From positions 1-40,193 of the forward strand of contig JAFXVF010000007.1 of the NCBI GenBank assembly GCA_017524665.1: a DNA stretch of 40,193 nt, in the 5' to 3' direction. The notes under the pieces are model-generated. The model saw only the letters and a program-made list of their open reading frames with translations, ran no database searches and was not told the DNA's origin. Made by a program: the position numbers and the translations under genes. How positions within the stretch are numbered: position 1 is the first letter of the stretch; each line of letters starts with the position of its first letter. The stretch comes from Clostridia bacterium (GTDB lineage: Bacteria; Bacillota; Clostridia; TANB77; CAG-508). Positions 15,969 through 24,828 of the stretch are shown one piece after another.

Positions 15969-17480
15969 ATGAGTAGTGGTAGAAGATACAATGACGAAAG
16001 AAAACTTAATATGAAAAAAGTTATAGGAGTAGTTATTGCTTTAGCAGTTCTTGCTATGATGATTATATCAATAAGCAAACTGCTAGAACCAAAAAAAGAA
16101 GAAGAGCTTTCAACATCTACATACTATTTTACAGCATACAAAAATGGAAAATGGGGTGTTATAAGCCAAACAGGAAGCGAAATTATACCATTTGAATATA
16201 CAGAAATGATAATAATACCAGACAAAACTAAAGACGTTTTTATAACGTTAACAGACGTTAACACGGAAACTGGAACATATAAAACAAAAGTATTTAACAA
16301 AAAAGGTGAAGAACAATTTAAAGACTATGAATTAGTAGAAGCTATAGACAACTATGATGAAAACCAAACTGTATGGTATGAATCAAGTGCACTTAGAGTT
16401 AGAAAAGATGGAAAATATGGTTTAATTAACTTAAATGGAAAAGAAATTCTAGAATGTAAATATGATAATATTTACTCGATCAAGGGAATAAGCAACAGTT
16501 TACTGTTGATATCAGGCGAAAAACAAGGCCTTGCTAGTGACGTTGGAGAAATAATAGTGCCTGCCGATTATAAGGAAATAAGACCAGCTGGGAAAGAATA
16601 CACAGATGGATACATTGTAATAAATAGTGAAGGGAAATATGGATTAATAGATAACAACAAAGAAATAATTTTAGAAACTGTATATGATGATATAAAGCCT
16701 ATTTCTGGCAATAGTTTATATGTTGTAAAAGAAGGAGATAGTTTTAAAATTATAAACCAAGCAAAAGAAACAATTATAGATGGCGGATTTGACGAAGTGC
16801 TTCAAATATCTGGAGAAAACATTGTAGTTAAGAGAAGCTTAAGCGTAGGTGTTATTACTACATCAAATGTAGAGAAAATACCATTTGAATACCAAGACTT
16901 AAAAGACATTGGAAATGATCACTTCATTGCAAAAAAAGAAGATAAATATGGAATAATAGATGGGCAAAACAAAACAGTTGTAGACTTCAATTATATATAC
17001 ATGAAGCAAAGAAAAGATACAGACTTTGTTGAAGCAGACAAAACAGCTTCAGAAACAGACATTTATAACAAGGATATGGAACTGAAATTAACAGGAATTG
17101 TTTCTGAGGTAAACACAGAAAAAGGATATATAAACATTAGAATAGGAGAGGCTCAGAAATATTACAATTTTAAATTCGAAGAAAAAGAAGAAAAAGATAT
17201 TTTTACAACCCATACTCTATTTTTAGTAAAGAAAGATGGAAAATACGGCTACCAAGATAAGGATGGGAAACAGGTTATAGATTATATATATGATGATGCA
17301 AAACAACAAAATGAATATGGCTATGCAGCAGTAAAAAAAGGAAATGTATGGGGATGCATAAATAAAGATGGAAATGTTGCTTTAGAACCAAGCGCAAATT
17401 TGGATAATAACCTTGTAATAGACTTTATTAATAAATGGCATTTAGCAGAGGACTTAAGATTGAATTATTATGAACAATAA
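15969..17480 (+). CDS. Membrane-anchored WG-repeat protein
   Basis: 503 aa. A short basic cytoplasmic leader precedes one membrane helix (residues ~16-38, VIGVVIALAVLAMMIISISKLL), leaving a large extracytoplasmic domain. That domain is built of WG repeats (PF14903): NGKWGVISQTGSEIIPFEY, DGKYGLINLNGKEILECKYD, EGKYGLIDNNKEIILETVYDD, EDKYGIIDGQNKTVVDFNY, DGKYGYQDKDGKQVIDYIYDD and a last NVWGCINKDGNVA. These form beta-propeller-like or solenoid arrays whose ligands are mostly unknown. A non-WG insert (about 370-405) separates the last repeats. AAAGGAGG supports the start. It is monocistronic between its own promoter and a GC-rich hairpin. Confidence 0.85.
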   Translation: MSSGRRYNDERKLNMKKVIGVVIALAVLAMMIISISKLLEPKKEEELSTSTYYFTAYKNGKWGVISQTGSEIIPFEYTEMIIIPDKTKDVFITLTDVNTETGTYKTKVFNKKGEEQFKDYELVEAIDNYDENQTVWYESSALRVRKDGKYGLINLNGKEILECKYDNIYSIKGISNSLLLISGEKQGLASDVGEIIVPADYKEIRPAGKEYTDGYIVINSEGKYGLIDNNKEIILETVYDDIKPISGNSLYVVKEGDSFKIINQAKETIIDGGFDEVLQISGENIVVKRSLSVGVITTSNVEKIPFEYQDLKDIGNDHFIAKKEDKYGIIDGQNKTVVDFNYIYMKQRKDTDFVEADKTASETDIYNKDMELKLTGIVSEVNTEKGYINIRIGEAQKYYNFKFEEKEEKDIFTTHTLFLVKKDGKYGYQDKDGKQVIDYIYDDAKQQNEYGYAAVKKGNVWGCINKDGNVALEPSANLDNNLVIDFINKWHLAEDLRLNYYEQ

Positions 17481-17485
17481 AAAAC

Positions 17486-17510
17486 GGGCGACAATAAGTC
17501 GCCCATTATT
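17486..17510 (+). terminator. Terminator after the WG-repeat gene
   Basis: GGGCGAC (17486-17492), AATAA loop, GTCGCCC (17498-17504), then ATTATTTAAT. The stem is strong and the U-tract imperfect. Confidence 0.75.
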
Positions 17511-17576
17511 TAATAGTAAAAATAGCCGATAGATTAAATAATGTGTAACCTACACAAAAAAAGGAGACAAATAAAA

Positions 17577-17954
17577 ATGAAAGTTTCATGCGGCACAGAT
17601 ATAACCGAGATAACCAGGATTAAAGATGCAATAGAAAGAGAAGGACAAAAGTTTATAACCGAGATTTATACAGAAAATGAAATAAAATATTGCGAAAGTA
17701 AAAAGAATGCAAAATACCAGCATTATGCTGCTAGGTTTGCAGCTAAGGAAGCAATTTACAAAGCAATATCATCTTTTTTGGATAATAAATTTGAAGTATC
17801 ATGGAAAAATGCAGAAATACTAAATACAGATAGTGGCAAACCTTATGTTGTTTTTCACGATGTAAATTTTGAAGAAAGGATAGTAAATATTGACATATCA
17901 CTATCACATTCTAAGGAAAATGCGATAGCAAATGTTACAATATTATACAATTAA
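17577..17954 (+). CDS. acpS: Holo-[acyl-carrier-protein] synthase
   Basis: 125 aa. Transfers 4'-phosphopantetheine from CoA to the serine of acyl carrier protein. The family signatures are present: GTDITEI with the Mg-binding Asp8, and ARFAAKEAIYKAI with Glu58/Lys57. HDVNFEERIVNIDISLSHSKENAIANV matches the C-terminal strand region. ATG 17577 is chosen because AAAAAAAGGAGA precedes it and the family begins at this MKVSCGTD; an upstream in-frame ATG at 17541 adds 12 odd residues. tatD starts 3 nt after its stop, so the two form a two-gene unit and may be translationally coupled. Confidence 0.93.
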   Translation: MKVSCGTDITEITRIKDAIEREGQKFITEIYTENEIKYCESKKNAKYQHYAARFAAKEAIYKAISSFLDNKFEVSWKNAEILNTDSGKPYVVFHDVNFEERIVNIDISLSHSKENAIANVTILYN

Positions 17955-17957
17955 AAA

Positions 17958-18728
17958 ATGGAATTTTTTGATTCACATGCACATTATAATGATGAAAAGT
18001 TCGATGAAGATAGAACCGATATTTTAGGAAAAATAAAAGAAGCGGGAATAACGAAAATCGTTGTCGCAGGATATAATGTAGAATCTTCGAAAGAAGCTAT
18101 ATTAATAGCAGAAAAAAATGACTGGATATATGCAACATGTGGAGTTTCACCAAATGATATAACTGACAATTTAGATGATGAAATAGCTAGAATAAAAGAA
18201 TTATGCAATTTAAGCAAAAAAGTAGTAGCTGTTGGAGAAATAGGGCTGGACTATTATTGGAATAAAGAAAACAAAGAAAAACAAAGAGACTATTTTATTA
18301 AACAAATAGAGCTAGCAAATGAAATGGAATTACCTATTGTAATTCATTCTAGAGATGCATATATAGATACAATAGAGATCTTAAAACAAAATCCGTGTGT
18401 GAAAAAGGGTGTTTTTCATTGTTGCCAGCCAAATCATGAATTAGTAAAAGAAGCCTTAGAAATGGGATATTATATTTCTTTTGCTGGGCCATGTACATTT
18501 AAAAATGCGAAAAACTCATTAGACATAATTGCACAAGTGCCAACAGATAAGATGTTAATTGAGACAGACAGCCCATATCTTGCTCCAGAGCCAGTTAGAG
18601 GGACTAGAAACGATTCAAGAAATGTTATAAGAGTTGCTGAAAAAATTGCTGAAATAAAAGATATTCCGCTTGAAAAAATAGCCAAAATTACATATGAAAA
18701 TGCAAAAAGAATATTTAACATCAAATAG
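17958..18728 (+). CDS. tatD: TatD-family metal-dependent DNase
   Basis: 256 aa, the normal TatD length, an amidohydrolase-fold nuclease acting in the cytosol. Metal ligands are visible: His7 and His9 (DSHAHYND), Glu94 (GEIGLDYYW), His130 (IHSRDA), His154 (FHCCQPNH) and Asp204 (IETDSPYLAPEPVRG). The ATG lies 3 nt after the acpS stop with no separate Shine-Dalgarno, only A-rich sequence, so translation probably depends on ribosomes arriving from acpS. An alternative name in Bacillus is yabD; symbol use varies. Confidence 0.92.
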   Translation: MEFFDSHAHYNDEKFDEDRTDILGKIKEAGITKIVVAGYNVESSKEAILIAEKNDWIYATCGVSPNDITDNLDDEIARIKELCNLSKKVVAVGEIGLDYYWNKENKEKQRDYFIKQIELANEMELPIVIHSRDAYIDTIEILKQNPCVKKGVFHCCQPNHELVKEALEMGYYISFAGPCTFKNAKNSLDIIAQVPTDKMLIETDSPYLAPEPVRGTRNDSRNVIRVAEKIAEIKDIPLEKIAKITYENAKRIFNIK

Positions 18729-18737
18729 GTGAAAAAA

Positions 18738-18846
18738 TACAAAAATGTTATAAAAATGTAATAAATGTAATATTAAAACCTAAGAATGTGCTTCCGTAAG
18801 CTATGAACGGGGGCTTTTTTAAAACCCCAAAAAAGTGCTATTGACA
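18738..18846 (+). promoter_or_regulatory. Spacing-conserved promoter block, copy A (LRR-dockerin gene)
   Basis: Three elements, TACAAAAATGTTA (18738), TTCCGTAAGC (18792) and AAAAAAGTGCTATTGACA ending in the -35 (18841-18846), recur at identical spacing (54 and 49 nt) upstream of the pilin-like gene at 33202-33310. Between the last two lies a GGGG/CCCC stem (18809-18836). The -10 is weak (TAAGTT, 18864). The start is served by TTGGAGG at 18888-18894. Confidence 0.65.
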
Positions 18847-18900
18847 TTTGCTTTTTAAAAATGTAAGTTATGAATTAGAAATATTATTGGAGGTAATAAT

Positions 18901-21460
18901 ATGGAAAGAAAAGCAAAGTCAAAATTAATAACAACAGTTGTTTTGATAATTATAATTGGAATAATGATTGCCCCAAGAACAATGGCTGTAGGACTAGAAT
19001 ATACTCCAATGCAAGCAGAACAAAACAGAAACAACACGTTGCTAGGTGAAGAAAATGATGAAAAAGTAGAAAAAATAGGTAACGAGGAGTATACATATGA
19101 GGTCAATGATGATGGAAAGACAGCCAAAATAACCATGTACAGTCAGGATGAGATCACAAAAGCTACAACGATTCCAGCGAAAATAGGAAATTACAAAGTT
19201 GTAAGTATCGATAATTATGCATTTGCTGGCCAAATCAATTTAACTAGTATAACGATTTCGCCTGGAATAACAAGCATAGGAAATGGCGTATTTGCTGAAT
19301 GTAAGGATTTAACAAGCATAACAATTCCAGATAGCGTAACAAGCATAGGAGGAAGTGCATTTTCTGGTTGTAGTAGTTTAACAAGTATAACAATTCCTAA
19401 TAGCGTAACAAGTATAGGATATAGAGCCTTTTCTAAATGCAGCAGTTTAACAAAAATAAAAAATCTAGGAAATATTACGACTATAGAGGATAATATGTTT
19501 TTGGAATGTACCAGCTTGACAAGTATAACAATCCCAGATAGCGTAACAAGCATTTCGTATGGTGGATTTTATGGATGTAGTAGTTTAGCAAATATAACAA
19601 TTTCGGAAAATGTAACAAGCATAGAAACGGATGCGTTTTATGGATGTAGTAGTTTAACAAGCATAACAATTCCAAGGAATACGACAAAAATAACAGGTAA
19701 TGTTTTTCTTGGTTGTAAAAAAATGAGCGAAATCGTTGTTGAAGAAGACAATGAAGCATTTGCAAGCAACGATGGAGTGCTATTTAGCAAAGACATGACC
19801 AACTTAATTTGTTACCCTGCAGGAAAAAAAGGAACAGATTATATAATTCCAAAAGACGTAATATTTATATCTAAAAATGCATTTTCTGGAAGTGGTTTGA
19901 AAAATATAACAATACCGGAAAATGTAAACTATATAGATAACACTGCATTTAATGAATGTGAGAATTTGCAAAATATTATTGTTAATAAAGAAAATCATAC
20001 ATACACAAGCAAAGATGGTATATTATTTAAACAAGATATGTCTAGAATAGAACGCTATCCCGCTGGAAAAGAAGCAACAACTTATGAAATACCAGAAGAA
20101 GTATTAAGTATATCAATGTATGCATTTTATGGATGTAATAAATTAACAAATATAACAATTCCTGATAGCGTAACAAAAATAGACTTTTATGCTTTTTCTG
20201 GTTGTGGTAGCCTAACAAGTATAACGATTCCAAAAAATACAACAACCGTAGAAGGTGGTGCATTTACAGGTTGCACAAAAATGAATAAAATTGTTGTAGC
20301 AAAAGAAAACGAGCAATATATAAGCAAAGATGGAGTATTATTTAACAAAGACATGACTGACTTAATTTGTTATCCTGCAGGAAAAAAAGATACGATTTAT
20401 ACAGTTCCAGATAGTGTAACATCAATAAAATTGAAATCATTTGATAGCTGTAATAACCTAAAAGGACTGGTAATACCAAAAACAGTAACTGATATAAATT
20501 ATACTGCATTTGCAAATTGCTCAAACTTAACAATAATATGTGATGACGACTCTGTTGCAAGAGAAACAGCATATTATGAATCGTTGCCATATATAACATC
20601 ACCAATTATTGAGGGAGTTAAAGATGGAAGTGCATATAACAAAGAAGTGACACCTGTTGTAAAATTTAAAGAGGTTTGTGATGTAAAATTATATAAGAAT
20701 GGTAAGCTTGTAAGTGGATATTCATCTGGTAATAAAGTAACTGAAGATGGTAAATATGAAATAAAGGCTAAGTATGGAGTTGGAACCGAATCAAGTATAA
20801 AATTTACAATAGACAAATCAGCGCTAAAAGTAGAAGTAAGTTATAGCACAACAGAACCTACATATAATGATGTTAAAGTAACAATCAAATCAGATATGGA
20901 ATTAAAGAAATTAAGTGGATGGACATTATCAAAAGATAAAAAAGCATTAACAAAAACATATACAAAAAATACAAGTGAAAAAGTAAAAGTAGAAGGTACA
21001 TCAGGAAATAGTGCAACAGTACAAGTTACTATAAAAAATATAGACAAAACAGCTCCAAAAATTGAAGGAGTAAAAAACGGACAACAATATTTAAAACCAG
21101 TTACAATAACTGTAACAGATGAAAATTTAAATTACATAGAGCTATACAAAAATGAGAAAGAGATACTCGAATTTAAGAGCGGAGACAAAATAAGTGCAGT
21201 AGGAAGTTATGAAATAATTGCATGGGATAAAGCGCACAATGTAACACGTGTAAAGTTTGAAATTACAGACCGGATCTTTAAAAGGAGACGTTAACAAAGA
21301 CGGGAAAATCACGGTAACAGACTTACTAGTAATAAAAAGACAAATCGTAAAATTAAAAAGCTTAAATGAAGAGGAAATAAAAAGAGCAGATACAAATGGA
21401 GATGGAAAAATTACAGTAACAGACTTGCTTTATGTAAAAAGAGTAATAATAGGATTATAA
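18901..21460 (+). CDS. Secreted BspA-type leucine-rich-repeat protein with C-terminal dockerin; dockerin reached by one +1 frameshift
   Basis: With one skip at CGG-A 21271 the product is 852 aa. A signal peptide (KLITTVVLIIIIGIMIAPRTMA) precedes ~500 residues of LRR_5/BspA repeats of the form SLTSITIPDSVTSIGxxAFxGC, interrupted by KEDxxxSKDGVLFxKDMTxLICYPAGKK strands. Two Ig-like modules follow (IEGVKDGSAYNKEVTPVVKF; DKTAPKIEGVKNGQQY). After the shift comes a type I dockerin with two calcium-loop repeats, GDVNKDGKITVTDLLVIKRQ and ADTNGDGKITVTDLLYVKRV. Dockerins bind cohesins, so the protein should dock onto a cohesin-bearing scaffold or surface. Without frameshifting it would end as a 797-residue form in RIFKRRR with no dockerin. 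Expression is from the conserved block upstream, and a 64-nt hairpin follows. Confidence 0.85.
21271..21274 (+). other. CGG-A +1 frameshift site 6 (LRR-dockerin)
   Basis: Zero frame ACA GAC CGG ATC ends at 21294. Skipping C21271 gives ITD-G-SLKGDVNKDGKITVTD at residue 791, exactly at the junction to the first dockerin repeat. Confidence 0.87.
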
Positions 21461-21461
21461 A

Positions 21462-21525
21462 AGGTTAATAGATAAAAGAGACGAAGCTTTTATGCAAAAG
21501 CTTCGTCTCTTTTATCTATTAACCT
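21462..21525. terminator. Perfect 30-bp inverted repeat with 4-nt loop
   Basis: Left arm 21462-21491, loop ATGC, right arm 21496-21525, no mismatch. The core is AGAGACGAAGCTTTT and its complement. It begins 1 nt after the dockerin stop, so it probably ends transcription or protects the 3' end, but the arms are far longer than needed and there is no terminal U-tract beyond the stem. Confidence 0.85.
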
Positions 21526-21631
21526 CATTTCAATCATAAAATTTAAGTAATATTTTTTTTATAGGCGTCATATATATTATTTATGGACATGCATAATATA
21601 AAAACGCGTATACGTCGTGCTTCCGTAAAAT

Positions 21632-21660
21632 TTGACAAACATTTTATGGTATAGTATAAT
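21632..21660 (+). promoter_or_regulatory. Consensus sigma-A promoter of the SleB-like gene
   Basis: TTGACA (21632-21637), 17 nt, TATAAT (21655-21660): a perfect match. A TTCCGTAAAA (21621-21630) directly abuts the -35 and resembles the TTCCGTAAG element seen at other promoters here. Confidence 0.88.
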
Positions 21661-21697
21661 TAAATAGTCGTAAGACAGAGAGGTGGAATAATTTTTT

Positions 21698-22702
21698 ATG
21701 AGAAAAGATGACAAAGCATCTGTTTCGCTAAAAAAGATTTTGATATTAAGCTTAATAGTTATATTCTCTTTTAGTGCAGCTGCATTCGCAACAAACAATA
21801 AAATAAAAACAGTTACGATAGAATACAGCAACGGAGAAGAAGTTAATATTATTACAAGCAAACAAATTGTATCTGCAATACTTGAAGAAAACGGTATTAT
21901 ATTATTACCGGAAGAATATATATATCCAAATCTAGATGAAGAGCTAGGTGATAGAAATTCAATTATTATATCAACAGAAGAAATAAAATACCAAGAAATA
22001 GCTCAAGCGGAAGAAGAACGAAAGATAGAAGAGCTTTTAGAAGAATATACACCAGTTGTAGAAAAAATAGAAGTAGTACAAGAAGAAATACCTTATGAAA
22101 CAATTACAAAAGATATTTCAGAAGGTGCTGCAAACACAGAAAATGAAGTTATTACTCCAGGCGTAAACGGAATAAAGGAAGTAACTTATAGAGTAAAATA
22201 CAAAAACGATATAGAAATTGAAAGAGAAGAACTATCATCAGTAGTTATAAAAGAACCAGTTACAAAAGTTGTACAAGTTCAGGTAAAATCTTTATCAAGA
22301 TATGGATCAAGAACATCAGCAGTATCATATGGAAATGGAAAATGGAGTTATTCTGATTCAGACCTAGACTTATTATGTGCAATAACTGCACAAGAATGTT
22401 GCTCAAGTTATGAAGGTGCATTAGCAGTAATAACAACAGCATGTAATAGAACAGTAAGCAGTAGCTGGAAAAGTAGAGGTTCAGACCCATTATCTCAATA
22501 CAAAGCAAAAGGACAGTTCTGCTATTCAATAGACAATCATTGGAGAAAAAGACTAAATGGAAATTATCCATCATACGTAAAACAAGCTGTATTGGATGCA
22601 TTAAATGGAAAAAGAAATCATACATATCTTTCATTTAGATCAGCAGGAAGCGGAGTATCAGGAGTTAATATAGGCGGAAATGTATATTTTAATTCGCTAT
22701 AA
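21698..22702 (+). CDS. G5-domain cell-wall hydrolase, SleB-like
   Basis: 334 aa. A signal/anchor segment (residues 12-31, KKILILSLIVIFSFSAAAFA) is followed by a DUF348-like module (IKTVTIEYSNGEEVNIITSKQ), a linker, a G5 domain (about 115-195, VEKIEVVQEEIPYETI ... KEPVTKVVQVQ) and a C-terminal SleB/hydrolase_2 domain (about 222-334). The probable catalytic Glu233 is in LLCAITAQECCSSYEG, and ALAVITTACNR corresponds to the family's AVAxVxxNR. SleB enzymes are lytic transglycosylases acting on spore cortex or vegetative peptidoglycan; which one applies cannot be decided here. A perfect promoter, and an AGGTGG placed rather far (11 nt) from the ATG, drive it. Confidence 0.87.
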   Translation: MRKDDKASVSLKKILILSLIVIFSFSAAAFATNNKIKTVTIEYSNGEEVNIITSKQIVSAILEENGIILLPEEYIYPNLDEELGDRNSIIISTEEIKYQEIAQAEEERKIEELLEEYTPVVEKIEVVQEEIPYETITKDISEGAANTENEVITPGVNGIKEVTYRVKYKNDIEIEREELSSVVIKEPVTKVVQVQVKSLSRYGSRTSAVSYGNGKWSYSDSDLDLLCAITAQECCSSYEGALAVITTACNRTVSSSWKSRGSDPLSQYKAKGQFCYSIDNHWRKRLNGNYPSYVKQAVLDALNGKRNHTYLSFRSAGSGVSGVNIGGNVYFNSL

Positions 22703-22706
22703 GCTA

Positions 22707-22759
22707 AGCCCAAAGAGACGGGGCTTTTGGGCTCGGAGAAAAATCCGGGCCCATTTTTT
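22707..22759 (+). terminator. Terminator with an overlapping alternative hairpin
   Basis: Hairpin 1: AGCCCAAA (22707-22714) with TTTGGGCT (22726-22733). Hairpin 2: GGGCTCGGA (22729-22737) with TCCGGGCCC (22744-22752), followed by T6 (22754-22759). They share GGGCT, so only one can form at a time, the layout of an attenuator as well as a simple terminator. Confidence 0.75.
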
Positions 22760-22804
22760 CTGTTTTTATAAGTCATAAACGTTTTTAAAAAGGAGAGAAC
22801 ATAG

Positions 22805-23560
22805 ATGAAACTTATATCATGGAATGTAAATGGATTAAGAGCGGTGTACAAAAAAGGATTTGAAGATTTTTTCTTAAATCAACAGGCAGACATTTTTTGC
22901 ATTCAAGAAACAAAAATGCAAGAAGACCAATTAGAAGTAAATTTTAATGGGTATTACAAATACTTTAATAGTGCAGAGAAAAAAGGATATTCAGGAACTG
23001 CAATTTTTACAAAACAAAAACCTAAAAATGTAATTTTAGGAATGGGAAATGTAGAACATGATAACGAAGGAAGACTTATAACATTGGAATTTGATACATT
23101 TTATCTAATTAATTGCTATACACCAAATTCACAAAGAGAGCTTACCAGACTTGATTACAGACAAAAATGGGAAGATGATTTTAGAAGTTATTTAAAATCA
23201 TTAGATAAAACTAAACCAATAATATTATGTGGAGACTTAAATGTTGCCCATGAAGAAATTGACTTAAAAAACCCAAAAACAAATCATGGTAACGCAGGCT
23301 TTACAGATGAAGAACGCAAAAAAATGACAGAGTTACTTAACGCGGGATTTACAGATACATATAGATATAAATACCCAAGTAAAAAAGATGCATATACATG
23401 GTGGTCATATATGGGACATGCTAGAGAAAAAAATGTAGGTTGGAGAATTGATTATTTTATTACGTCAAATAGAATTGACGAAAAAATAGAAGATGCAAAA
23501 ATACATGACAAAATAATGGGAAGTGATCACTGCCCAATAGAACTAGACATTGATATATAG
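22805..23560 (+). CDS. exoA: Exodeoxyribonuclease III family AP endonuclease
   Basis: 251 aa, repairing abasic sites in DNA. The EEP-fold motifs are intact: ISWNVNGLRA at the N-terminus, Glu35 in CIQETKMQ, YTPNSQRELTRLDYR, LCGDLNVAHEEIDLKNP, NAGFTDEER, TWWSYMGHAREKNVGWRIDYF, and Asp241/His242 in MGSDHCPIELD. Length matches bacterial ExoA. AAAAAGGAGAG lies just upstream. The AI-2E family gene starts 23 nt after its stop, so they form a likely two-gene operon downstream of the hairpin at 22707-22759. Confidence 0.94.
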   Translation: MKLISWNVNGLRAVYKKGFEDFFLNQQADIFCIQETKMQEDQLEVNFNGYYKYFNSAEKKGYSGTAIFTKQKPKNVILGMGNVEHDNEGRLITLEFDTFYLINCYTPNSQRELTRLDYRQKWEDDFRSYLKSLDKTKPIILCGDLNVAHEEIDLKNPKTNHGNAGFTDEERKKMTELLNAGFTDTYRYKYPSKKDAYTWWSYMGHAREKNVGWRIDYFITSNRIDEKIEDAKIHDKIMGSDHCPIELDIDI

Positions 23561-23582
23561 AAATAAATATGGAGGGAACAAG

Positions 23583-24716
23583 ATGGAAGAAAAAAACGAC
23601 TGGAAAAAGTGGCGTAATTGGTTTTTGTATGCAGTTGCAATAATTGTTGTTTATAAACTTTTAGACAATTTTTCAAATGTAGCAGCATTCTTAAAAAATT
23701 TGTGGGGAGTATTAGCACCATTTGCAGTGGGCATATTAATTGCATATATACTTTACTTCCCTTGCAGAAGTATTGAAAAGGCATACGAAAAAACCAAATC
23801 AAAATTTGTAAAAAAGAAAGCAAGGTTTTTATCGGTTATAACAACATATCTAATTGCACTACTTGTAATAATTATAATAATAAATGTTATTATACCAACG
23901 TTATCAACAAGTGTAATAGACCTTGCAAGCAATTTGCCATCATATTATAAAAACATTACTGAACTTGTTGAAAACCAACCTGAGGATTCAATTTTAAAAC
24001 AAATAGGTGCAAGCGAAATAATCTCTAACCTTGAAAAAATAGATTTAAAAGAATACTTTAAATTTGAAAATATTATAAACTACGTAAAAAGTGCTATAGG
24101 AATTGTAAATGGAGTATTTAGTAGCTTTGTTGCGATTATGGCATCAATATATGTTTTACTAGAAAGAAGAGAAATATTAAATGTAATTAGAAAGTTTGGT
24201 CGAGCAAACTTTAGTGATAAAGTATGTGATAATTTTGAAAAGTATTTTAGCAAGACAAACGACATATTTTATAGATTTATTTCAAGCCAAATAATAGATG
24301 CAGGAGTTGTAGCAGTTATATTATCAGTTGCAATGGTACTAATGGGAGTAAAATATGCAGTCCTATTAGGTGTTATGATAGGAGTATTTAATATTATTCC
24401 ATATTTTGGAGCAATTATAGGAGTAATTATTGCATTACTTATTACTTTACTTACAGGAGGAGTATCACAAGCTATTTGGACAGGAATTGTAATAATAATA
24501 TTACAACAAATAGACGCAAATATTATAAATCCAAAAATAGTTGGAAATTCATTAACTTTAAGTCCATTACTTGTAATATTTGCAGTAACTGTTGGAGGAG
24601 CATATTTTGGTTTCTTCGGAATGCTTCTTGCAGTACCAGCTGTAACAGTTATTAAAATATTAGTAGGAGATTACCTAAATTATAAAAGTAGCAAAAACAA
24701 AGCTTTAGACGAATAA
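23583..24716 (+). CDS. AI-2E / PerM family membrane transporter
   Basis: 377 aa, PF01594-type polytopic membrane protein. ATG 23583 is chosen because GGAGGG sits 8 nt upstream. Two N-terminal helices (WFLYAVAIIVVYKLL; WGVLAPFAVGILIAYILYF) and a third (FLSVITTYLIALLVIIIIINVIIP) precede a soluble middle (NITELVENQPEDSILKQIG). At least four C-terminal helices follow, including the family segment GVFNIIPYFGAIIGVIIALL and INPKIVGNSLTLSPLLVIFAV. The substrate is not predictable: family members are linked to AI-2 export, Na+/H+ exchange or, in spore-formers, the YtvI/sporulation branch. A large palindrome follows 12 nt after the stop. Confidence 0.9.
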   Translation: MEEKNDWKKWRNWFLYAVAIIVVYKLLDNFSNVAAFLKNLWGVLAPFAVGILIAYILYFPCRSIEKAYEKTKSKFVKKKARFLSVITTYLIALLVIIIIINVIIPTLSTSVIDLASNLPSYYKNITELVENQPEDSILKQIGASEIISNLEKIDLKEYFKFENIINYVKSAIGIVNGVFSSFVAIMASIYVLLERREILNVIRKFGRANFSDKVCDNFEKYFSKTNDIFYRFISSQIIDAGVVAVILSVAMVLMGVKYAVLLGVMIGVFNIIPYFGAIIGVIIALLITLLTGGVSQAIWTGIVIIILQQIDANIINPKIVGNSLTLSPLLVIFAVTVGGAYFGFFGMLLAVPAVTVIKILVGDYLNYKSSKNKALDE

Positions 24717-24728
24717 ATAGACATAGGG

Positions 24729-24806
24729 ACGGGGATAATTTTGGGGACGTGCCTAAAAATACCTTTCAAAGGCAATTTTTAGGCACGTCCCCAAAATTAT
24801 CCCCGT
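24729..24806. repeat. 78-nt palindromic element with perfect 32-bp arms
   Basis: Arms at 24729-24760 and 24775-24806 are perfectly complementary, and the 14-nt centre contains CCTTTCAAAGG, which can extend the hairpin. Key sequence: GGGGACGTGCCTAAAAAT. GGGGACGT-type hairpins of this style recur in clostridial genomes as REP/MITE-like elements, from memory. It lies between the AI-2E gene and the minus-strand regulator and could terminate both. Confidence 0.85.
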
Positions 24807-24820
24807 GTGAAACGTTTCAC
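24807..24820. promoter_or_regulatory. 14-bp perfect palindrome GTGAAACGTTTCAC
   Basis: Immediately abuts the 78-nt palindrome. The central AACGTT with TGAAAC half-sites resembles LacI-family operators. It lies at the 3' end of the regulator gene rather than at a promoter, so it may equally be part of the repeat element. Confidence 0.5.
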
Positions 24821-24828
24821 AAAATGCT

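Noticed and set aside
19210..20240. CRISPR-like short repeats (recurring AACAAGTATAACAATTCC-type sequence)
   Set aside because: These are in-frame leucine-rich-repeat units of irregular spacing encoding SLTSITIP; they lack spacer structure.
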